64,000 nucleotides of DNA from an uncultured Poribacteria bacterium (GCA_951828385.1 OX639973.1:3835200-3899199); one strand, 5' to 3'; positions 26,214 to 35,003 are shown, counted from the stretch's first letter. Program-made: numbers and translations. The notes: generated by a model from the sequence alone, not told the origin.

Positions 26214-27686
26214 ATGATTTTCCACATCGTCATACGGGAACTTTATGATCATCTAAGTAGCCTCCGTTTTGCACTCACAACACTATTAATCCTAATACTG
26301 ATGATTGTCAATGCCGTTGTGTATCTCGGAGAATACAAGCAGCGAATGGGCATATATCGAGGGCGGACGATTGCATCACAAAACCGACTGCAATCTCGGT
26401 GTGATATGCTGTATCATCTGGTGCTAAGGGGCCCTGGACACCTCTACAAAAAACCGAGTCCTCTATCTTTCTGTGCAGAGGGCGGAGAAAAACTTCTGCT
26501 CGACGAAGTACGTGGCAACACTGACGGGCGGATGCGTCGCTGGTGGAACGGAGACGCTTCCTACGAATTCACAGAAATATGGGGGTTAACCTATCCACCC
26601 AATGTTGATATATTGTTCATTTCAGAGCAAGTGCCAAGCGAGAAAAGTATCATGCCGAACTACATCAAAATCGATTGGGGGTTCGTGACGGCTGTTCTAT
26701 TAAGTTTTATGGGCATTCTGTTTACGTTTGATTCCATCTCCGGTGAACAAGAACGTGGCACACTGCGGTTGATGCTATCAAATAGTATTTCACGGAGTGC
26801 CGTGATTTGTGGTAAATTTCTCGGGGCTTTCTTTACGATTGCAATGCCTTTTTTACTTGGAGCGATTGTCAGTATCTCCATCATATACTTTTCGGAAACC
26901 GTTCTGTTCAACGGCAGCCACTGGGTCCGGTTGGGGTTGATCATCTGTGTCGCGTTGATTTATACCTCAATTTTTATTTTCTTGGGAATCCTTGTTTCCA
27001 GTCGCGTCAGAGAATCCTCAACGAGCTTGGCGATCCTATTATTGATTTGGACAGTTTGGGTGGTGCTACTGCCAAACGCCCTCGGCTCCCTTGGTAACCG
27101 TTTGCACACCCGTCCTTCCGCCAGAGAATTTATGGCGCAGGCACGGGACTCACGCGAAGATTTACAGGAACGCTACTTTGCCCGTATCAAAGAACCACCC
27201 AAACGAGAAACGCCGGCGACACTCGCAACAGCATTAGGTGCGGAATATATTAATAAAGATGCAGAATTACGGGATCGCTTGCATACAGGCTACCTTTCTG
27301 CCGAACTTCGTCAGATTCAAACGGCTCGGTCGCTTACCCGTATTTCGCCAGCAGCTATTGTCCAATACGCTTTTGAAGGGCTGGCAGGCACCGGCTTGCC
27401 GCGCCATTTAGACTTCATCGCTCAAACACGCCAATACGCGAAACAGTTTCGGCAATTCCTCATTGATACTGACCGTGCAGATCCTGAGAGTCCGCATGCA
27501 GTCGGTATCCCAGAAGGCACCTCCCAAAAACCGGTGAACTTTGATGCTGTCCCGAAATTTGAAGATCGACACCATTTTAGTGCGGATTTTAATGCCGCAA
27601 TTATGGATCTACTTCTGTTGATTCTATTTTTGCTGGTGTTCTTCGTTGGCACCTTCCTCTCTTTCCTACGCACAGAAATTGGGTGA
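26214..27686 (+). CDS. ABC-2-type transporter permease (paralogue 2)
   Basis: 490 residues, AGGAG 5 nt before the ATG. Same plan as the preceding permease: first helix about 17-38, a loop of about 110 residues, helices around the motif FTFDSISGEQERGTLRL, then SAVICGKFLGAFFTIAMP, and a C-terminal large loop before the final helix LLLLILFLLVFFVGTFL. The two permeases probably form a heterodimer. Their cargo is unknown. Confidence 0.85.
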   Translation: MIFHIVIRELYDHLSSLRFALTTLLILILMIVNAVVYLGEYKQRMGIYRGRTIASQNRLQSRCDMLYHLVLRGPGHLYKKPSPLSFCAEGGEKLLLDEVRGNTDGRMRRWWNGDASYEFTEIWGLTYPPNVDILFISEQVPSEKSIMPNYIKIDWGFVTAVLLSFMGILFTFDSISGEQERGTLRLMLSNSISRSAVICGKFLGAFFTIAMPFLLGAIVSISIIYFSETVLFNGSHWVRLGLIICVALIYTSIFIFLGILVSSRVRESSTSLAILLLIWTVWVVLLPNALGSLGNRLHTRPSAREFMAQARDSREDLQERYFARIKEPPKRETPATLATALGAEYINKDAELRDRLHTGYLSAELRQIQTARSLTRISPAAIVQYAFEGLAGTGLPRHLDFIAQTRQYAKQFRQFLIDTDRADPESPHAVGIPEGTSQKPVNFDAVPKFEDRHHFSADFNAAIMDLLLLILFLLVFFVGTFLSFLRTEIG

Positions 27687-27939
27687 CTCATCGCACGCGA
27701 TTATACCCTTGACAGGCGATAAATTTCCCTACGCCAAACCTCCATCTGTTGTTAGTAAGTGGGTAAGCCAGTGAGTAAGTGGTTCTGATTTGACCTTTTT
27801 CACTAAATATGCTATGATTTTATTGACAGCGGTGCCGCACGGGTGGAAGTGCCGCCTGTGCCTTTGAGGCGCGCCTATATGGTTTAGCTTTTCCAATCAT
27901 AATCTTATTGGCGGTTTCCTTTATTAGTCGTCACAGTAA

Positions 27940-28176
27940 TTTTGCCCAGAGAACAGATGCCAAAACTTTTTTCATGGTATTACGGAAGCATCTCAGAGTG
28001 ACAATTCTGATCAACTTTACATGGAAACTGACCGTTTGATGCACCTTATCAACGGACTGGATAAAACAATGAACGCCGAAGCGGTGATTGCGGCAATTAT
28101 TAACGATGTCCGTGATTTTTCCGGCGACGCGCAACAGAACGATGATATGACGATTGTGGTTATCAAAGCGTTGTAA
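27940..28176 (+). pseudogene. C-terminal remnant of a PP2C/SpoIIE (RsbU-like) phosphatase
   Basis: An open frame of 78 codons with no proper start reads FFHGITEASQSDNSDQ near its beginning and ends AQQNDDMTIVVIKAL. These match the end of SpoIIE-type phosphatases (TDGVTEA and DDxTxVVxK motifs, where the Asp pair binds metal). The catalytic N-terminal part is missing. It marks a lost regulator of an anti-sigma pathway. The flanking 27687-27939 holds no recognisable gene. Confidence 0.7.
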
Positions 28177-28329
28177 GCATTTAGAGCGAAGTCAAACTGC
28201 GAGAGATATTCGATTTTCAGCAGTCAGCAAAATGGCAACTGGAATGCTAAACAACTGGACTGTGGGTTTTATAACCATTAGAGTCCCGTTTTATTTATTC
28301 ATCAAACAGAGAAAGGAAGGGACATTACT

Positions 28330-28554
28330 ATGGAAGGTTTCGCTATGGGTTTAAGTTTAGGAATTGCTATAGGTATCGGCGGAGGTTTCAGCCCAGGGCT
28401 CGTGACAGGGATCGCAAGCGGACGCAATAAACTTCAGAAGCAGTTAGACAAAGCAATAGGTGACAAAGAAATCTCTATTCACGATAAAAATGGTGAACCG
28501 TTGACGATCGAAGCACTTTTCGAGTTCCTCGACAAAAACTATAAGAAGGTTTGA
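28330..28554 (+). CDS. Small Gly-rich single-span membrane protein
   Basis: 74 residues, GGAAGG upstream of ATG 28330. Residues 6-30 are a glycine-rich hydrophobic segment (GLSLGIAIGIGGGFSPG) resembling a Gly-zipper. The remaining 45 residues are charged and helical (LQKQLDKAIGDKEISIHD, ALFEFLDKNYKK). Function unknown. It lies 16 bp before a dioxygenase gene in the same direction. Confidence 0.55.
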   Translation: MEGFAMGLSLGIAIGIGGGFSPGLVTGIASGRNKLQKQLDKAIGDKEISIHDKNGEPLTIEALFEFLDKNYKKV

Positions 28555-28570
28555 CATCAAAGGAAAAGTA

Positions 28571-29404
28571 ATGCCAATATTAACACAAGCACACCATGAC
28601 CACTTCGATGAATACGGCTACATGGTTATCGAAGATGCTGTCCCGATTGAACTTTGCGAGGCAGTCGTTGACGCGATTTTTGATTACTTGGAGATGGATC
28701 CTTCAAATCCGAATGACTGGTACCGCGCCCCGCATAAACCCGGTGCAGGCATGGTGGAAATGTATTTTCATCAAGCGATGTGGAACGTTTATCAACACCC
28801 ACCGATCTATCAAATCTATACCGAGGTCTATGGCACAGAAAAGATTTGGGTTCACATTGATAGGGTCAACATGAAACCGCCGAAACATCCCGACTATCCT
28901 GAGTGGGACCATAAGGGTATGTATCATTGGGATGCGGATACCTCAAATCTGCCGGTTCGATTTAGCACACAAGGTGTTTTGTTTCTCAGAGACACCGCCG
29001 ACAATCAGGGGTCTTTTGTCTGTTGGCCCGGCGCGCATAAGTCTCTGATTGCTGAAGAAAACCCGTGGGGGCCAGAACTTACGCCGGAAATATATAGGGA
29101 AAAATTTATACAGGTACCGGCAAAAGCGGGTTCGTTGCTTATATGGCATGTGGCACTTCCGCACGGGAATGGTCGCAACACGTCCGATAAGCCGCGCTTA
29201 GCACAATACATGAACTATTATCGTGCGCCGAATCCTATGAATGAAGAACGGCGGCAAGAACGCATTACACTGTGGCAGGAGCGCAGAGCATTAGGCCGCG
29301 GCCCCTATCCTGGTGACCCAAGAGGTTGGGAAGCGAAAAACTACGGATCACCAGCACTCACACCTTTGGGACGGAAATTATTGGGGCTTGATTTGTGGGA
29401 TTAA
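28571..29404 (+). CDS. Phytanoyl-CoA dioxygenase (PhyH)-family Fe(II)/2-oxoglutarate oxygenase
   Basis: 277 residues. N-terminal YGYMVIEDAVP strand typical of the family. The iron ligands appear as His and Asp in MYHWDADTS (HxD) and a distal His in ALPHGNGRN, followed by Arg in SDKPRLAQYM, which would bind 2-oxoglutarate. The jellyroll is complete. It hydroxylates an unknown small molecule. Members are strikingly expanded in Poribacteria. AGGAAAAGTA precedes the start. Confidence 0.9.
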   Translation: MPILTQAHHDHFDEYGYMVIEDAVPIELCEAVVDAIFDYLEMDPSNPNDWYRAPHKPGAGMVEMYFHQAMWNVYQHPPIYQIYTEVYGTEKIWVHIDRVNMKPPKHPDYPEWDHKGMYHWDADTSNLPVRFSTQGVLFLRDTADNQGSFVCWPGAHKSLIAEENPWGPELTPEIYREKFIQVPAKAGSLLIWHVALPHGNGRNTSDKPRLAQYMNYYRAPNPMNEERRQERITLWQERRALGRGPYPGDPRGWEAKNYGSPALTPLGRKLLGLDLWD

Positions 29405-29433
29405 TCAGGGGAACGCAAATCCCTATAAAAAAT

Positions 29434-29481
29434 TTGACAAAGAAAAAAACACGTGATATAATATTAACACTGTAAAGTTAA
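29434..29481 (+). promoter_or_regulatory. tetR promoter and operator
   Basis: TTGACA (29434-29439), 17-bp spacer, TATAAT (29457-29462). An inverted repeat TTAAC-8-GTTAA (29464-29481), containing TTAACACTGT, follows directly. The same core recurs at 30162-30174. Confidence 0.7.
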
Positions 29482-29508
29482 ATCACTATGTAAACCGAAA
29501 GTGAAGCA

Positions 29509-30114
29509 ATGGGCATTAAAGAACGGAGAGCCAGGGAAAAAGAACACTTACGGCAGCAAATCCTTTCTGCAGCGCGGGAGTTGTTTGTCAATGAAGGTTA
29601 TGAGAACGTTTCCATGCGGAAGATTGCCAATAAGATCGAATACTCACCGACGACGATCTATCTTCATTTCAAAGACAAGGCAGATCTGTTAGATTCCGTT
29701 TGTAAGGAGACACTCCTGAACCTGCTAAACACGCTTGAGCAGCTAAAAAGAGATACCACCGACCCCGTCGAGACGCTGAGGAAAAGTGGAAAAGCATACG
29801 TCGAGTTTGGCTTAGAATACCCGCAGGATTACAAACTTACGTTTGTTATCCGTCCACAGTTCCAGAAAGGTTTAGGATTGGACGAAGGATCGGTTGGCGA
29901 AAAGGTGTTTGATTATTTGCGTGAAATGGTCTCTGAATGCATTCAAGAGAAAATATTCAGACAAGTGGATGTTGAGACCACCGGTCAGGTAATGTGGGCA
30001 GCAGTTCACGGTGTTACATTGCTTTTGATTGATTTCCCCGATTTCCCTTGGACAGAGAAAGATAAATTAATTGACACGGTAATTCACACGACCATTGAGG
30101 GTTTAAAAGCATAG
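29509..30114 (+). CDS. TetR/AcrR-family transcriptional regulator
   Basis: 201 residues. The N-terminal HTH is clear: ILSAARELFVNEGYENVSMR (start), then KIANKIEYSPTTIYLHFKDKADLL. The ligand-binding part contains MWAAVHGVTLLLIDFP, the WHG-type C-terminal domain. A probable operator overlaps its own promoter and another copy lies before the next gene, so it likely represses both itself and the VCBS lipoprotein gene. The ligand is unknown. Confidence 0.9.
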   Translation: MGIKERRAREKEHLRQQILSAARELFVNEGYENVSMRKIANKIEYSPTTIYLHFKDKADLLDSVCKETLLNLLNTLEQLKRDTTDPVETLRKSGKAYVEFGLEYPQDYKLTFVIRPQFQKGLGLDEGSVGEKVFDYLREMVSECIQEKIFRQVDVETTGQVMWAAVHGVTLLLIDFPDFPWTEKDKLIDTVIHTTIEGLKA

Positions 30115-30161
30115 ATTCAAAACTATTTGGCGAAAGCCGAATATATTTTTTCGCCTATAAC

Positions 30162-30174
30162 TTAACACTGTTAA
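30162..30174 (+). promoter_or_regulatory. Second TetR operator candidate
   Basis: TTAACACTGTTAA shares the core TTAACACTGT with the site at 29464. It lies 34 bp before the start of the lipoprotein gene. A -10-like TATAAC is at 30156-30161. Confidence 0.6.
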
Positions 30175-30207
30175 TTTATTTATCTATGTTAATATAAGGA
30201 GCATCAA

Positions 30208-31878
30208 ATGAAAAAGCGAAATCCATTTCACAAACGCTTTTTTTCTGTAGCCAGACGAAACCTGTTTTTCATACTATTTTTTGGCGTATGCCTGTCGAGT
30301 TGTTCGGGGCGATCTAACGAAGGGGTTGCTCCGACAATGATGCCTGCGTCTACGGAATTCACTTTCAAGCAATACAAAGTCGAAACCGGCATTGCGAAAC
30401 ACCAAACCGTTTTGACCGGTTTTCTTCTTGGTGGTGATTGTGCCGAGCTTGCTGTGGTAAACATTGACGCAAATGGTAACCGGCACTTGCGCATCTACGC
30501 GTTCAGTGAGGACACTTGGGTATCCAAGCTTGACACACCCTTGCGTCCTGAAGTGCTGTTCGTAGATGTCGTAAGTATCGGTGGGCGCGATCGCTTAATC
30601 ACGTACGAACCGGGTCGCCTGAATTGGTTTGATCCGGACTCAGCGAAAGACCGTGCGCTGGTTGAAGTCACTACGAACTACAACGCGACGGGTGAAAGTG
30701 GGGTTCCATATCTTGACATCAGTCGGGACGTAAACGCTGACGGTCTTGACGACTTGGTAGTACCAGACATCGATGGTTTCTGGATCGCCACGCAATTGCC
30801 TGATGGATCGTTCACCGACCCGATAAAACTGGGCCCGCCCGACCCGTTTCTCGACAAAATTGCTTTGGACGATAGTCGCAGTTACCGCGAGGTCGGGATA
30901 ACTCCCTTAACTGTCCATTGGTATCTGAGTCGTCTCCACCAGATGGACTACGACCAAGATGGACGCAGCGATCTCGTATTCTGGAACGCGGACCATTTCG
31001 ATGTTTATCGTCAAGATACGCATGGGATGTTTTCCACAGCGGCAGAGACTTTCACTGTTGACATCCCATTCGACACCGACAGTGCCTACTCGATTGCTTT
31101 TGACTTCAGCGGCGAGAATATGTTCTCGCTCATCTTCGGCTTCAGAAAGAACACCAAGCGGAGGGTGCTGCATACGTTCCAAGACCTGAACGGCGACGGC
31201 GTTTCCGACCTGGTGATCCATTCATTAGAGGGACGGAGCCTTGGGAAACAACGCAGCCTGTACGCGGTGCATTTCGGCACGTCAACACCCAACGGAATCG
31301 TGTTTGCACGGGATGTCAGCATGACAATCCGACCGCGCGGGACTGCTGGCGGATTGCAGCCGTGGGGCTACTCGTCTCAATGGTTGGAAGATCTCGATGG
31401 CGATGGTAATATTGACATTCTGTTCAAAGATGTCCAGACTGGGCTTGTTGGGATGAGCCGCGCCATGATCGGCAAGTCGATTGCGATAGATCTCGAATTC
31501 TATCGCATGGAAAACGACAGGCACCCCGACAAACCCACGACGATGCGTAAAATCAGGCCGGACTTAGATATCTTTGAGAAAGATAGGGTCTTCTTTCCAG
31601 TGGTACTGCTTGGCGATGTGAGCGGTGACGGACGCTCAGACCTGTTGGTTGGAAAGAACTGGGAAGAGCTGCACGTCTTTCTCGGCGTTCCCGGACCGGA
31701 ACTGTTAGCGCGGAAACCTCAAAAGGTGGTAGTCGCTATGCCTAACGACGAGCGAAACGCTCGACTGGTGGACCTCAACGGGGATAACAAGCGAGACCTC
31801 CTCATACATTATCCGTCCTCCACTGATCCGCATCGGGTGACACTGTTGATCGCCCAATATAGTGAAGCCCATAAATAA
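30208..31878 (+). CDS. VCBS/FG-GAP-repeat lipoprotein, C-terminus completed by a MITE
   Basis: 556 residues. A lipoprotein signal ends in CLSSC (Cys at about residue 31). The mature protein has at least six FG-GAP/VCBS repeats with calcium-binding loops such as DVNADGLDDLVV, DQDGRSDLVF, DLNGDGVSDLVI, DLDGDGNIDILF, DVSGDGRSDLLV and DLNGDNKRDLLI, consistent with a seven-bladed propeller exposed at the cell surface or in the periplasm. The last seven residues (YSEAHK region) and the stop codon come from the left end of a family B MITE, so the original C-terminus has been replaced. TetR control is likely. Confidence 0.85.
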   Translation: MKKRNPFHKRFFSVARRNLFFILFFGVCLSSCSGRSNEGVAPTMMPASTEFTFKQYKVETGIAKHQTVLTGFLLGGDCAELAVVNIDANGNRHLRIYAFSEDTWVSKLDTPLRPEVLFVDVVSIGGRDRLITYEPGRLNWFDPDSAKDRALVEVTTNYNATGESGVPYLDISRDVNADGLDDLVVPDIDGFWIATQLPDGSFTDPIKLGPPDPFLDKIALDDSRSYREVGITPLTVHWYLSRLHQMDYDQDGRSDLVFWNADHFDVYRQDTHGMFSTAAETFTVDIPFDTDSAYSIAFDFSGENMFSLIFGFRKNTKRRVLHTFQDLNGDGVSDLVIHSLEGRSLGKQRSLYAVHFGTSTPNGIVFARDVSMTIRPRGTAGGLQPWGYSSQWLEDLDGDGNIDILFKDVQTGLVGMSRAMIGKSIAIDLEFYRMENDRHPDKPTTMRKIRPDLDIFEKDRVFFPVVLLGDVSGDGRSDLLVGKNWEELHVFLGVPGPELLARKPQKVVVAMPNDERNARLVDLNGDNKRDLLIHYPSSTDPHRVTLLIAQYSEAHK

Positions 31879-32026
31879 GTGGACATCTTTGTAGCACAAA
31901 CTTCCAGTTTGTGCTCATACATTATCCGTCCTCCACTGATCCGCATCGGGTGACACTATTGATCGCCCAATATAGTGAAGCCCATAAATAAGTGGACATC
32001 TTTGTAGCACAAACTTCCAGTTTGTG
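31801..32026. repeat. 113-bp tandem duplication of a gene end plus MITE start
   Basis: 31801-31913 and 31914-32026 are nearly identical. The unit contains the last codons of the VCBS gene and the first part of MITE B. The duplication must have happened after the MITE inserted. Confidence 0.85.
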
Positions 32027-32097
32027 CCAGTCTGAATGCCTGTTATAGGTATTCAGACTGTTTGAGAGTGCCCAATTAATTCTAAACTTTACTATAG
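31971..32097. mobile_element. MITE family B, copy 2
   Basis: Full-length copy with TATAGTGAAG and CTTTACTATAG ends and the long hairpin. A partial copy starts at 31858 inside the VCBS gene end. Confidence 0.8.
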
Positions 32098-32210
32098 AAG
32101 TCATATTGAGTAAAACATAGAAATGTAGTAAAATAGTGGAATAAAAGGCGATACTTTACATCCCTTTATTTTCACTTTTGATACCTATTTCCTTTATGAA
32201 AGGTGCTCTT

Positions 32211-33079
32211 ATGGCAAATACGTCTGAAAAGTCTCCGAGATACAATGGTATTCCGAAGCAAGTTTCGCGTAAGGATTTTAATCGTTATATCTTGCCACAT
32301 CTGAAGAAACGCATCAAAGGTCCAAAGCCGAAACTTTCTTTCTACAAGATATTCAACTATATTCTCTATGTTTTGCATACCGGTATTCAATGGGATCAAC
32401 TCCGCACACGACGGAATGAACTCCATTGGTCGAATGTCTATAAATGGCATAATCGCTGGTCAAAAGATGGTTCCTATGAGAACCTTTTTCAGGCCTCCAT
32501 CATCCACTTACTTGATACCGACAAACTTGACACGACACGCCTTCACGGAGATGGTTCAAACACCGTTGTGAAAAAGGGGGTGACGGTATCGGATACTCCG
32601 GACACAAACATCAGAAAGGCGAAAAAGAGGTGACGATCACCGATAACCATGGGTTCATCATAGGTCCGATAACGATGAAACCCGTCAACGCACATGATAC
32701 AACGATTTTGCCGGAAGCCTTCAGCGATATAATCGCTTTTAGTCAACGGATGGGTATGGATCTTTCGGGTTCTGCTCTCACGCTTGATTCTGCCTTTGAT
32801 TCTAAGGCGAATCATCAGTTGATTAGAGAACACGGATTGAAACCCGTGATTTATCCGAACCGTCGGAATGCTAAAGAACCCATCGTCATCGCTCGTAAGT
32901 TTCGCTGGTTTGACAAAGAGATATACAAAGAACGCTATAAGGTCGAGCGAACTTTCGGGTGGCAAGACACTTATCGAAAACTCGCTCTGAGCTACGATAA
33001 ACTTAAAGAGACGCGTTTAGGGTTTCGTCATTTGGCATATTCTATGATTAACTTTCGTATAACTTTCAACGATTCATGA
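32211..33079 (+). CDS. IS5-like DDE transposase in two frames (-1 frameshift)
   Basis: Reading MANTSEKSPRYNGI from 32211 (AAGG 8 nt upstream) to KK at 32576, then a -1 shift at the run AAAAAGGGGG (32571-32580) joins to GDGIGYSGHKHQKGEK and the second frame ending at 33079. The combined 289-residue product has the N-terminal DUF4096-type domain, first catalytic Asp in LHGDGS, second Asp in TLDSAFDS and Glu in YKVERTFGW. IS5/IS427-group transposases often use such programmed frameshifts, so it may be active, but a mutation is also possible. Terminal inverted repeats were not found. Confidence 0.7.
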
Positions 33080-33133
33080 CGCGTACTCGCTATGAGTTCA
33101 TAAACAAAATAGATGGTTTATTTTTCTAAAACC

Positions 33134-33154
33134 GGGTTCCCCGAACGGGGACCC
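33134..33154. other. GC-rich hairpin upstream of the barrel gene
   Basis: GGGTTCCCCG and CGGGGACCC pair with one bulged base, separated by AA. It lies 9 bp before the AAGGAG of the next gene and could modulate its translation, or be the end of the preceding transcript. Confidence 0.4.
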
Positions 33155-33175
33155 ATTGACTCAAGGAGAAAAACA

Positions 33176-33739
33176 GTGAAACGCTTGACTTTTTACCTCA
33201 CCTGCATCCTTTTAGGAATAACCTTAAATTTCTCAGTTCAGGCACAAGGGACTGACCTCACCAAAAATTTCGGTATCGGACTCCAGGGCGCAACGCCTAC
33301 TTTTGGTGGAATTAGTTTTCGCTATACCGGATTCGCACCTGTTTACCTTCAAACCGTTGGACGTTTTATCCTCAGTGACCAAGATAGCGACCACATGTTA
33401 GGTGCTGGTATCTCGTATGCCATCTTCGAGCATCAAAGCAGATGGAACCTATCCCGACTCTATTTTACCTTAGAAGGTGCTTGGCGGTACGAAAGAAGGA
33501 TGGACTCCATTACCCCGGAATCCGAAATTACCACGCAGCACGAAAAAACGAGAGACTACACTACCACGATATTAGGCGGTGGCATCGCCTTTGGCGGCGA
33601 ACTTGTGTTTTCACTTGGCGGGATTCCGCTCGGTTTGAACGTGGAAGTCGGTCAAGGATTTGGCAGGGAAAAAACCGACTCTGAATCTAAAGGTCTCGCT
33701 GGCGTGTACGTAGGAATGGGCATACATGCCTATTTTTAA
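33176..33739 (+). CDS. Small secreted beta-barrel outer-membrane protein
   Basis: 187 residues from GTG 33176, 7 nt after AAGGAG; an upstream in-frame ATG at 33113 lacks a signal peptide and a good RBS. The signal peptide (MKRLTFYLTCILLGITL) is cut after SVQAQ. The mature part has about eight amphipathic strands (FGIGLQGATPTFGGISFRY, LYFTLEGAWRYER) and ends in AYF, as outer-membrane barrels do. It resembles the OMP_b-brl group. Function unknown. Confidence 0.75.
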   Translation: MKRLTFYLTCILLGITLNFSVQAQGTDLTKNFGIGLQGATPTFGGISFRYTGFAPVYLQTVGRFILSDQDSDHMLGAGISYAIFEHQSRWNLSRLYFTLEGAWRYERRMDSITPESEITTQHEKTRDYTTTILGGGIAFGGELVFSLGGIPLGLNVEVGQGFGREKTDSESKGLAGVYVGMGIHAYF

Positions 33740-33764
33740 TGGCTATCGGAAATGCTCGGTTTTC

Positions 33765-33791
33765 GTAGGGGCGAGGTTACCTCGCCCCTAC
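33765..33791. repeat. Palindromic repeat (intergenic copy)
   Basis: GTAGGGGCGAGGT, one central base, then ACCTCGCCCCTAC: perfect 13-bp arms. It is the same unit that lies twice in frame within 6007-9081. Confidence 0.85.
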
Positions 33792-33853
33792 ACCTACGAT
33801 GCCATGAGCCGTTTTGCTTTCTTTTCCGCGCGATCATCAGCAGTCTATACTAT

Positions 33854-34759
33854 TCAATCTGACCTCTGCGCCTGCTGCGCCGAGACTTGTGTCTCCCATT
33901 CTTCCCACGTCGGTTTGTGCCCTTCAGTAAGGACAACAAGTGGTACCCTACCGCCCGCCAGGGCTTTGTCTTTTACGAACTCGGCGGCTGCACGCTGCTC
34001 AACAGTCAAATCAGCGCGGTCAGGTGTAGGAAAATAGCGGAAGTCAATACTCCAGCGGGATTTCCGAGTCGTGTTCACTTTGCTCGTATGGACGCAGAGA
34101 TTCGACATGAACAAGGCACCACCGGGGTTAAGTGGAATAGGCACAGGCGTACCCCGAGATTCGACATCTTCCTCCATTCGGATATTTGAATCCGCGCCTC
34201 GCGCGCCGTCTAATAAACCCCAACGGTGACTGCCCGGAATAACCCAGCAACATCCATTCTCTACCGTCGCTTCAACAAGCGGCACCCATACCGTGACCAT
34301 GTGGAGACCTTCCGTGTGCTTCTCCTTCTTTCCGATGGTTGACTGGTCGAGATATTGGCTGTCTTGGTGCCACGGGAACGAGGTAATCACGCTTCGGGGG
34401 AGTTTCGTCCGTAACGCAGGTGTGCCGATATTCGAGACTTCAGCACCTAAGAGCGGGTGGAGCACATCAAGAACACCGGGGAGGTTATAAAGATCATAAA
34501 ATTCGCGTCCGAACATACCAAAAGACCAGTTGCGCGGCAGGATATCCAACTCTTCGCAGATCGCGGCATAGCGTCTTTCAAAAGATTCGCTTTCATAGCG
34601 CGATGATAGTTTGCCTTCACTATACAACTCACGGCTATACGCATCAACCTTTGCTTTGATGAAGTCACGGATGGGATCTAAATCTCGGTTATCAATAATG
34701 TTTCTGAGCACTACATAACCATCGTGCTCATAAGCGTCCTTGATTTCTTGATTCGTCAT
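33854..34759 (-). CDS. Phytanoyl-CoA dioxygenase (PhyH)-family oxygenase, second copy
   Basis: 301 residues; AAGGAG upstream of the ATG on the minus strand. Family start YEHDGYVVLRNII. Iron site His and Asp in FPWHQDSQYL, distal His in NLCVHTSKVN and Arg in SRWSIDFRYF. The two dioxygenases of this window differ strongly in length and sequence, so their substrates probably differ too. No pathway gene is adjacent. Confidence 0.9.
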   Translation of the reverse strand: MTNQEIKDAYEHDGYVVLRNIIDNRDLDPIRDFIKAKVDAYSRELYSEGKLSSRYESESFERRYAAICEELDILPRNWSFGMFGREFYDLYNLPGVLDVLHPLLGAEVSNIGTPALRTKLPRSVITSFPWHQDSQYLDQSTIGKKEKHTEGLHMVTVWVPLVEATVENGCCWVIPGSHRWGLLDGARGADSNIRMEEDVESRGTPVPIPLNPGGALFMSNLCVHTSKVNTTRKSRWSIDFRYFPTPDRADLTVEQRAAAEFVKDKALAGGRVPLVVLTEGHKPTWEEWETQVSAQQAQRSD

Positions 34760-34970
34760 TGGCTAATCTCCTTCCGTCGTTGTTGCACAATCTCAATATA
34801 CATGTTATCATGCATGCTTAGCAGATGCAATATCTATTGAATTTCTCAACCGATAGACAAAGGAGAACAGTCGTGAAATAGTTCATAAATATGAGTTGTA
34901 AGTGTTGGCAATATAGCGGAAGCGAATTGGAAATTTCTGATCAAAAATTCAGATTTTTTTCAATTATGAC

Positions 34971-35003
34971 AATTATGCAACATATCCCCTGTAAAATTGC
35001 GTC
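34971..35003 (+). promoter_or_regulatory. ECF-type promoter motif before the WD40-sigma gene
   Basis: AATTATGCAAC (34971-34981), 17 bp, GCGTC (34999-35003). Third copy of the pair found before the ECF genes at 21755 and 23243. It lies 60 bp before the start codon. Confidence 0.5.

Noticed and set aside
32100-33112. Terminal inverted repeats of the IS5-like element
   Set aside because: I compared both flanks and found no convincing inverted match, so the ends of the element are left undefined.
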